Shown here piece after piece: positions 1-7,427 of a stretch of 12,545 bases of DNA (its first letter is position 1; every line of letters begins with the position of its first letter). This DNA is from Allomyces macrogynus ATCC 38327 (lineage: Eukaryota > Blastocladiomycota > Blastocladiomycetes > Blastocladiales > Blastocladiaceae), in NCBI GenBank assembly GCA_000151295.1, contig GG745336.1, positions 922,659-935,203 of the forward strand. The letters run 5' to 3'. The translations under genes were made by a program, and so were the position numbers. The notes beneath the pieces are model-generated. The model did no database searches. It had not been told where the DNA came from and was given only the letters and a program-made list of their open reading frames with translations.

Positions 1-588
1 TCGCCGAGTTTCAGCTCGCCGCGCGCGTTGATCAACATGGTTTTGCGGTTTCAAGTCGCGGTGCAGCACGCGGTTCTCGTGGCAAAAGGCGATCCCGCGC
101 AGCAGCTGGTACATGAACGACTTGATGATGGGCGGGTCAAGCGCACCGTTGCGCCCGTTGCGGTCCATGAACCGCTTCAGGTCCTGGTCCATGTACTCGA
201 AGACAAGCAACAGCTTGTTTTCAGTGTGGATTACGTCGTGCAGGCGCACAATGTTCGGGTGCCGCAGTTCTTTCATGAGCGAGATTTCGCGAATCGCGGT
301 ACTCGGCGCGCCCTATTCAGAGAATGGTCAGTTGGTGCATTGCGCAACGGTGCCGCTGCGTGGCAAGACGAAGTAGCAGACGTTACCTCCTCGGGGTCCA
401 GCGCAATCATCTTGAGCGCGACCACCTCACCCGAAGCGCGTGTCACGCCGCGGTAGACGGTCGCGTAGGTGCCCTCGCCGAGCTTGTCTTGCAGTTCGTA
501 CCTGAGCAATCGCATCTCGGTCAGTTCAGATGCGCATGCAATTGCGAGCGAGCCGTAACAGAGTCCACCGGACAACGTACCGCTCCAT
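1..588 (-). CDS. PHO85: Pho85-like cyclin-dependent kinase, N-terminal part (cut by window edge)
   Basis: This is a serine/threonine kinase of the Pho85/CDK5 type, which works with Pcl-type cyclins in phosphate and nutrient signalling and cell-cycle control. I read three exons: 588-581, 501-387 and 312 to the window edge, with introns of 79 and 74 bases. Splicing gives a protein starting [19 protein letters not shown]. About 145 residues are visible: the Gly-rich loop GEGTYATV (11-18), the ATP lysine in VVALK (K33), the cyclin-binding PSTAIRE helix (44-50), [13 protein letters not shown], and the catalytic HRDLKPQN (125-132). The frame stops just before the expected DFG. The first exon is only 8 bases (ATGGAGCG), followed by GTACGT, and a pyrimidine-rich leader lies just upstream of the ATG. 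An alternative start at 515 would avoid intron 1, but it gives a less typical N-terminus (MRLLRYELQ) and leaves a good CTGAC branch site and CAG acceptor unexplained. PSTAIRE followed by ISLMKELRH and HTENKL favours Pho85 over Cdc28. The C-terminal half is outside the window. Confidence 0.93.
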
Positions 589-1588
589 GATAAATCAGTG
601 GACGAGGGAGAGAGAATGGATGCGGGTCGGCTCACGCGCGCTGCAATGAAGACGGCGGCAAATGCACTACCATCAGAACGAGTTGCGGCAGAAACGCGGC
701 GACCCAAGTCAGTTCCGCGCTCCCGTTCGTCGTCGACCAAACGCAACGGTGTCCGGGTCTCTAAGCGACGCGTAGCGCCCGGGCATCCAGTTCGGTGCGA
801 GCAACACCATTCTTGGTGCGCAAAGTGGCCATCGCTGCCTGGCTCAAGGGCGAAGCTTGTCCAAGCCAATACGCTGAGCCACGTCGGCAGCGCCCGCCAC
901 TGACACGAAACGACCGAGCGCGCGACTGCGGCGTGGCGGCGACATGGTGAAGAGGACCGTTCAGGCTTGCGTCGCTTCGAGGCCCGGCACAGTTGTTGAC
1001 GAGAACGTTGCAGCGTTCGATGTTTACCTTGATCCAAGCCGCGGAATGGTGGTTGTCTTGTCGTCGAGATGCAGGTTGTCGTCGTTGCTGATAATGCCGT
1101 GGCGACCAGCAAAATGGGTCAAGCCTTGCAGCGATTTTGCGAGCGGTGTGGGTGCAGCTGGACGAGGTGGACAAGAGAATCAAGCGATGGGCCGCGACGA
1201 CGTTGCAGGTCGTCGATCTGTTCCACCACGTCGCTCAACGCGCGCCGGCCAGTGGCCAGGCAGCGGAATGCTCACGCGTCTTTCTTTCGTTCGAGAAGAC
1301 GCATGTTAACCGGCTCGTTTTTCTGTTGTCAGTGCAGCTGTGGTGGGAGCAAGATTTGGACAAGGAAAACGTGCTGGATCTCATGATGATGGCCGTGGCA
1401 TGAGACACCACTTGGCCGCGCCATGGTCATTTCCAGACAGCGTCTCCCATGCCTCCCGGCCTTTTTCATCGACGTCGTCGTCGTTGCTCTTGCTGCGATG
1501 CACTGCCCGTGATATATTCAAATTATCACCGATCACTAGACCTGCTCACCCGCGTTGCGACTGCCCGCAATCGACTTGCCGCTGCGCG

Positions 1589-1611
1589 CTTTTTCTTTCT
1601 CTCTCTCTCTC
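1589..1611 (+). promoter_or_regulatory. CT-rich tract, probable promoter element of the plus-strand kinase
   Basis: This is an unbroken run of 23 pyrimidines, including (CT)n, on the coding strand. Similar CT tracts often sit just upstream of transcription starts in filamentous fungi. An AT-rich GATATATT motif lies near 1511, about 80 bases upstream, and a GTATAAAC lies near 1698. Which of these sets the start site cannot be decided here. The assignment to the downstream kinase is inference from orientation and position. Confidence 0.35.
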
Positions 1612-1900
1612 GCGTCTTTGACTCTCCCAGCTCCGCCCTCGCCCGACTTGGCAATCCTCGCTTTCCCCCTCACCTGCACGCTACCTTGCCGTCCTCGTAT
1701 AAACGCCAACCGACCCACACGCGCTGCCAGCGACGCTGCCTCTCCGACTTCTCCACCACTTCTTGCTCCGCTCGCTCGCTCGCTCGCCTCCGCTACCCTG
1801 GCGCACAGCGCGGTTCGGCCGTACCCCCGCACCGATCCGGCCACGCCGCCGGCACCACCCCCCGCTAGACCAAGACGACGAGCATCCACGGTCTCGTCGC

Positions 1901-2070
1901 TAGACGCCCTCGACTGCTGACTCTGATTTCTGCAATTGGACCCGACTCTCGCTCGCGGTTCCCCAATTCTCGAGCGACTTTGCTATAGACGCCCTCGACT
2001 GCTGACTCTGATTTCTGCAATTGGACCCGACTCTCGCTCGCGGTTCCCCAATTCTCGAGCGACTTTGCTA
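1901..2070 (+). repeat. Perfect 85-bp tandem duplication (2 copies)
   Basis: Bases 1901-1985 and 1986-2070 are identical, base for base, over 85 positions. The unit begins TAGACGCCCTCGACTGCTGA and ends CGAGCGACTTTGCTA. It lies upstream of any supported coding exon, probably in the leader or promoter of the kinase gene. The unit length is not a multiple of three, which argues against it being translated. Zero divergence means a very recent event or an assembly duplication. Confidence 0.97.
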
Positions 2071-2449
2071 CCCGACTCGATCCACCTTATTGCGCTCCTC
2101 TGTTGCGCTATCTCCGATCCGAATGCTCTCCAGCAAATGACGCTGGGCAGCTTCTTCACGCGTCCGCGCCGGGTCACGATCACTCCGACGCCCGACGCCA
2201 GCGTCGCGACCCATTCGGCAAGTACGACGCGCGCGTCCGACTCAACTTGCACGACGGGCCCGCAGGGTTCTCGTCGCGCCCGGCGCATGGATCTCCAAGC
2301 CGTCGACCCGCTCCCGCCGATTGACGAATTGACCCACCGGGCTCCCGGCCCGTGTCCCCGGTCCACGACGATATTGTGACGGACGCGCGCCGCGACTCAG
2401 ACGCGACGGGTGACGGCCGAGACGAGCGTCACGCACGCGATGGCCCGGG

Positions 2450-4144
2450 ATGAAGGTTTTGGAAGAAATGCCGAAGAAGGAGAAGAAGCCGAGTACCGCG
2501 CGGTCCCTGCTGAACCCGGCTGCTCAAGGGGTCGGTTGCAGTGGCCGCCGCGGCCGTCCCGGTCGTGACGTACAAGGATGCGACGGCGCCGACGCCGCTC
2601 GCGCCCATGACGGCCAAGGCGGATTCGGGGCTCGGTCTCAACGACTCGCCGTCCGACGAGATCAAGCCGACGTCGGTGCCGACACCAGTGAAGGAAAAGG
2701 AGCGACTCACGCCCGAGCAGAAGCACGCCAAGGCACTGGTCGAGCGCGAGCGTCGACTCCAGGAAGTGCTCGGCGTGCTCGAAGGCCGCAAAGCACTCCC
2801 GGCGGGCATGCAGGACCTGGTGTTTCATAATTTCATTGGCGACGGGACGTACGGGTTTGTCGTGACGGCGTTCCGTGGCGAGCAGGAGGTACGCGTTTCC
2901 CGTTCGATCACGGAGCCTTCGTCTCCCACCCATCGCTCACTTACGTCTTTTCGGATCTAGGTCGCAGTCAAGTTCATCTTCAAGGACAAGATCCCCGCGA
3001 CCGCGTGGATGCACGACGCAGACCTCGGTGCCGTGCCCTCGGAAATCTTTTTCCTCAAGAACCTGCGGCACCCGAACCTGATCAAGTTCCTCGGGTGCTA
3101 CTCGGACGAGCAGTACATGATGCTCGTGACGGAACTGCACGGGACTTCCTGGGACGCGGTCAACCCGGAATTGCAGGGGCGGTACCTTGAGGGTCTCCGC
3201 CCGATTCCACGCGCGCAGCGCGTTGGGGATGAGGGCAAGGGGGACCTGAACACGCTGGCCAGCTTGAATGCCGCACAGCGCGAACGGTTGCGGCCGCGCG
3301 TGTCGTGCGATTTGTTTGAGTGTATTGATGCGCGTACGTGTCCACGAGGTGGGAATGGAGATGGGGTAGCGAGCGGGGACTGGGGGACTGACACTGTTGG
3401 TGGGGGTCGCGATTGTAGACGAGTACTTCCCAGAACGCGTCGTGCGGCACATTTTCAAGCAGATTGTCGACGTTGTTGGGTACCTGCACTCGCAGGGTAT
3501 CGGTATGTGCGATCATCGTGTAGAGCTGCAGGTGTGGCATGCCCCACTCATTTTCCCCTGTGTTCCAGTGCACCGCGACCTCAAGGACGAGAACATCACC
3601 ATCGACGCCGTACGCACCTCCCCGCCCCTCTCCACCTACCCACCACCGTCCCCGCACTCACATCCACCTCCCACTCGACACAGAATTACACGGTCAAGCT
3701 GATCGACTTTGGCTCGGCCGCGTTCATCCCCAAGGCCTCGCAGCAATGGTTCGACCGGTTCCTCGGAACCATGGATTTCGCCGCGCCCGAGATTGTCGAA
3801 GGGTTCCGGTACCGCGGTCCTGAAGTCGAGATTTGGGCGCTCGGCGTTCTGCTCTACATTCTCGTGTTCCGGCAAGTGCCGTTCAAGTCGCAGGACGAGA
3901 TTCCGCGCGCGAAACCGAATTTGCCGCCGGGGCTTGCCGAGTGGTGTACGTTTCTTTCCCCCGGGTCCTCGCGCCTGGCGGAACGCGAAGATGTAGAAGC
4001 AGAAGTTGACGTGTCGGGATTCAAACAGATGCCGGCACGCACGATCTGTACGACCTGATCAAGTGGACGCTCGCGCCGATCAAGGACGACCGGCCGTCGA
4101 TTCAGCAGGTCAAGCAGCACCGGTGGATGAGTCTCACGAGCTAA
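2450..4144 (+). CDS. PAS-kinase-like Ser/Thr protein kinase (Psk1/Ppk6-type), start uncertain
   Basis: The kinase domain most resembles the fungal PAS-kinase group (Psk1/Psk2, Ppk6), which links nutrient state to sugar and glycogen metabolism. Supported exons are about 2542-2888, 2961-3333, 3419-3502, 3569-3609, 3684-3945 and 4029-4144; introns are 66-85 bases. Motifs in order: Gly-rich IGDGTYGFVV (near 2838), the ATP lysine in VAVKFIFKDK (2961), LGAVPSEIFFLKNLRHPN, SCDLFECIDAH across an intron, the catalytic HRDLKDEN (3571), LIDFGSAA, a GTMDFAAPE activation segment, RGPEVEIWALGVLLY, and a C-terminal RPSIQQVKQHRWM ending at TAA 4142. I see no PAS domain. The short N-terminal region is Pro/Lys-rich with a charged helix (KHAKALVERERRLQEVLG). 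The start is unresolved. One in-frame model uses ATG 2450 and a 49-base intron 2493-2541, giving about 421 residues. An upstream ATG at 2137 opens another plausible frame, but joining it requires unseen introns or indels. Kinase identity is strong; the N-terminus is weak. Confidence 0.87.
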
Positions 4145-4815
4145 GGCGCAGCGACGGCGCGCCGGCGAGGATGAAATGGCAGCTGGGACTGCCGCGTTTG
4201 GCGCGGGGGCCGTCGATGACGAGACTCGAATGGAGAATGAGGGACGGGGCGGGACGCACGCGCACTGGATGCTGGGCGGACTTCTTCTTTACTTTTTTCG
4301 ATATGCTTTGGACCCCAATCAAGATGATTTTATTGCAGCGTTGTGCCGGTTCTCCGGCGCGTATAACGAGAGCGGGGGCGTGGGTTGTCTCCACAAAATC
4401 AAAGCACGTGGGCGCGTAACCAGTCTTGATCACCGTGAACTGGTTGGTTTACGACCAACTGGTGCGCGCCGTTGCAGTGCTTGCATCAATCGCTCCGGAC
4501 CGATTTCAGCTTGCCCTCGGCACCGGATACTTGACGCAACTGATTGGGCCTGGCGGCGATCAGTCTCCCAGCAGCACCGGTCGACAACGACGGCTTGCAC
4601 CGACTTGGCACCTGTCGCCCCGCACTCTCCAGCGACAAGCGAATGATTTCAGCACCCGATCTTGCCCCCATGAACGGCACCTCCGACTAGCTGCCATCAA
4701 CTGTCAACACGTGCGGCAACTGCAAAAGCACCGCTACTCGCCCGCACAAGAGCCTTGCGCTTCCCTTCGACTGGCCGAGTCCTTCCTGCTCGACGCACGC
4801 GGGGCTGTGGGCACC
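4145..4815. other. Intergenic region, probable GBP promoter
   Basis: This is 671 bases between the kinase stop and the GBP start. It probably holds the kinase 3' UTR (T-rich patch around 4284-4300) and the GBP promoter. Frames 4176-4646 and the upstream extension of the GBP frame to an ATG at 4426 are open, but their translations show no family resemblance, and the ATG at 4816 has a far better start context. A small hairpin (GTTGGT / ACCAAC) lies near 4443-4459. I see nothing else. Confidence 0.5.
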
Positions 4816-7241
4816 ATGGACGAGCCGATCCCGTTCATCACGGTCGTCGACCACGGGTCCGACGCGCGATCGCCCAATTTCGCCATCAACCAGAAAGCCG
4901 TCGACTTGTTGAATACGATTGAAGGGCCCGTCGGGGTACGCTGACGGGATCGGCATCAAAGTCGAGCGCGGGGAGCGATTGCTGACGACGTTGACATATG
5001 TCTGGTGGACGATAGGTTGTGACGATTGCCGGTACACTCTACACTGTCCGCGATCCGGTCGCTGGATAGCCGCTGAGCACACTCCGGATTAGGGCTCTAT
5101 CGAACGGGCAAGTCATATGTCCTGAACGTACGTTGGTGAGTGCCGAATCGCTGCTGTGAATCAGCACGCGCTCACTGTCTACATACCGCTGCGTAGCGAC
5201 TCGCCGGGTCGAACCGTGGCTTCGCCGTGGGCTCGCTCATCGGTACGCTCAAGCACTCCCCTCTTCACCTGCTCTCCCCCCTCCGCGAGCGATGATTCCC
5301 AACCCAACCTTCGATTCGCTCCGCTCTTCCGAACCAGAACCATGCACGCAAGGCATCTACATGTGGATCGTCACGACCCCACCCGCCGGTGTGACCCTCA
5401 ACGACCAGGCCATGACGCTGATCCTGCTCGATACCGAGGGGCTCGGCAGCTACACCAAGTCCAAGACCTACGACGTGAAGATCTTCACGCTCGCCGTCCT
5501 CCTGTCGTCCATGTTCATGTACAACTCGATGGGCAGTATCGACGAGTCGGCGCTCGACCGGCTCTCGCTCGTGGCCGAATTATCGAACAATATCCGGTTG
5601 CAGAGCGAGGGCGGGGACGGGCAGGGGGACGCGTTTGCGTTGGGGAACTTTTTTCCACAGGTGCGCGCGGCGTGGGATACGGAACGGTGGGGAGTGCTGG
5701 GGGGACTGATGATTCTGGATGGGTGGCGTAGTTTGTCTGGCTCGTGCGCGATTTCGGGCTCCGGCTCGAGCTCAACGGCCAACCGATCACGAGCGACGAG
5801 TACCTCGAGAACGTGCTCAAGCCGCTCGAGGTGCGTGTTCTCCTGCTGTCCCTACGGTTCTCCGCAATGCCCTGACACTTTTGTCTCTGATCTGCGTGCA
5901 GGGGGACTCGGACAAGGTCAGGGCGCGCAACGGTATTCGCAGCAGCATCGTGCAATATTTCCGGACGCGGCACTGCTTCACGATCAAGCGGCCCGTCGTC
6001 AACGAGGAGCAATTGCGAGTCCGTCCCACCTCCCTGCCATCATTCTCCACCCACCGACACTCGCTCACCTTGCTCTGCGTCACGCCGACCAGAACCTCGA
6101 AGACCTCGCCGGAATCCGACCTCCGCCCACAATTCCTCGACCAAATGTCGTCTCTCACCTCGTTCGTCTACCACACGCTGCAACCCAAATCCCTCTTTGC
6201 GCAACCTCTGACCGGCAGCATGTGGGCGCAACTCGCGACCTCCTACGTCACCGCCCTGAATTGCGGCTCGGTCCCCGTGATCCGGTCAGCGTGGGAGAAC
6301 GTGTTGGTCGCTGAGGCACGGCGCGTCGTCGCGACGCTCGCCCGCGAATGGGATCGCGAGTGGGACGAGAGCGTCGTCCAGTTGTTGCCGATGGACGCGG
6401 ATGAGTTGGATTTCAAGTGGGCCGAGATGCAGGCAGAAGTGCTCGGGAAGCTGTATGCGTGGATGGCGAGTAAGGGCGGTGGGGATATCGCGGTCGCTGG
6501 CGAGTGGTCGCGGGGTTGAAGGTGCGTGTCCTGTTGGGTTCCGGTGAGGGGGAGTGGCGCGAGCGCTAACACGGTGCGGGGGTGGTATGCAGGAAACGAT
6601 GGCCAAGGCGTGGAAATCGGCCAAGGCCGCGAATTACACCAAGTCGGCGCGCGCGTGCGAGAGTCTGTTGCACCAGATCCAGACGGATTGGGCACAGGTG
6701 CTTGATGCGGACGTGGTCACGTTTGAACTGCTCGAGGCGAGTGTGCCCGTGTCGTTGCAGGAATCGGTACGGTTTTTCTAACGGACGGGACCATACACCA
6801 ACGACGAACACTGACGCGTCGCGTGCTGGCGTGTAGTACTTTGCCAAGTCCATTGGGCCGGCGAAACACGCGGTCCTCGCTGATTTCCTGCAACGGCGCG
6901 TATTGGGGCTCGCCAAGGCCGTGCACGGCAAGATCGTGCAGATGCGCGAGCGCGAGGTACGCATCATCGGCCCCCATCCATAATGTTGCCTCTTGTCGCC
7001 GCTGACCGACTTCCTCCCCGTTGGAACAAATAAACAGATGACCGAGGAACTCGCGCGACGCGTCGGCGAGCTCGAGCATGCCAAGGACAACACCGAGGCG
7101 CTGTTGCGCGACATGAAGGCATCGTTCCTGAAAAGTCGCGAGGAAGTCGCGCAGCTTGCCGCCGAGAACCAGCAATTGATCAAGGTCGTTGCGCGGTTCT
7201 CGGATGTGCTCGAGGAAGAGGATTTGCGACGAGGGAAATGA
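4816..7241 (+). CDS. Guanylate-binding protein (GB1/RHD3-type large GTPase), 11 exons
   Basis: This is a dynamin-related large GTPase of the GBP family; such proteins hydrolyse GTP and act on membranes. Exons: 4816-4935, 5016-5031, 5093-5127, 5197-5242, 5338-5660, 5732-5830, 5902-6018, about 6093-6521, 6593-6766, 6837-6956 and 7038-7241, nominally about 560 residues. The start ATG sits in CACCATGG. GTPase motifs are complete: P-loop GLYRTGKSY (about 46-54), switch PCTQGIYMW, DTEG (104-107) followed by LAVLLSSMFMYNSMGSID, and the guanine-specificity RD in FVWLVRDF (186-187). The helical middle domain follows (LRPQFLDQM; SYVTALNCGSVPVIRSAWE). The last exons encode a charged coiled coil ending EEEDLRRGK. 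There is no CaaX box and no membrane helix, so it is probably soluble or peripheral. Exon 8 carries two frame conflicts: near 6093-6110 the homologous frame shifts by one base, and near 6470-6521 it must shift back to reach the strong donor at 6522 (AAG|GTGCGT, branch GCTAAC). Family assignment is firm; whether it is intact is not. Confidence 0.92.
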
Positions 7242-7255
7242 TGGACGGGCGACGC

Positions 7256-7322
7256 GGGGGTGGGTGGGGAGCCAGGGCGAACTGGGGAGGTGGAGCACGC
7301 GGAGTGGGGTGGGTGGGGTGGA
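7256..7322 (+). other. G-quadruplex-like G-rich tract between convergent genes
   Basis: In the 186-base spacer between the GBP stop and the acetyltransferase stop, the plus strand reads G5-T-G3-T-G4-AGCCA-G3 (7256-7277). This meets the usual four-run quadruplex rule with loops of 1, 1 and 5 bases. A second cluster G4-T-G3-T-G4-T-G2 follows at 7306-7320. It lies just 3' of the GBP stop codon on the sense strand, and so would be present in its 3' UTR RNA. A role in termination or transcript ending is inference only. Confidence 0.7.
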
Positions 7323-7427
7323 GTGAATCCAGTTAAAACCGCTTCTTTTCCCTATTTTGATCTTTGGTGACATAGGAAATGTGATCTCTGTCCGTTTCGG
7401 ACGACGAAAAAGGGCGGCGCCAAGTCG

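Larger units (their letters stand above)
589..2136. other. Long intergenic region between divergent kinase genes
   Basis: About 1.5 kb lies between the Pho85-like gene (minus) and the next kinase (plus). Open frames occur on both strands (for example 273-1112 minus and 1137-1403 plus), but none shows a recognisable domain or supported splice pattern, and long random frames are expected at this GC content. The segment next to 588 is probably the Pho85 promoter and leader, with a TCTCTCTCCCTCGTC-like pyrimidine run just upstream of the ATG on the minus strand. From about 1500 onward the plus strand becomes pyrimidine-rich and probably contains the promoter and 5' leader of the downstream kinase. 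Confidence 0.5.

Noticed and set aside
28..456. Plus-strand ORF of 142 codons
   Set aside because: Antisense shadow of the Pho85-like kinase, whose minus-strand motifs ([15 protein letters not shown]) are unmistakable.
273..1112. Long minus-strand ORF of 279 codons
   Set aside because: It runs through the kinase's exon 2, both introns and its promoter in one frame. Only the exon 2 part (501-387) is real coding.
1137..1403. Plus-strand ORF with some protein-like stretches (QLDEVDKRIKRWAATTLQVV)
   Set aside because: No recognisable domain, no splice context or convincing start, and overlapping open frames on both strands. Kept as intergenic.
1536..1889. Minus-strand ORF rich in Arg, Gly and Ala
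   Set aside because: This is the reverse complement of a pyrimidine-rich promoter region, and its composition explains the open frame.
4443..4459. Small inverted repeat (GTTGGT / ACCAAC)
   Set aside because: Only a six-base stem, with no T-run or conserved context; likely chance.
4426..4815. In-frame upstream extension of the GBP gene to ATG 4426
   Set aside because: The translation has no GBP-like features. ATG 4816 has a strong start context and gives the expected short lead-in to the GTPase domain.
5719..6519. Single 266-codon ORF covering part of the GBP gene
   Set aside because: Its first third reads exon 6, an intron and exon 7 in the wrong frame. Only the portion after about 6103 is true coding.
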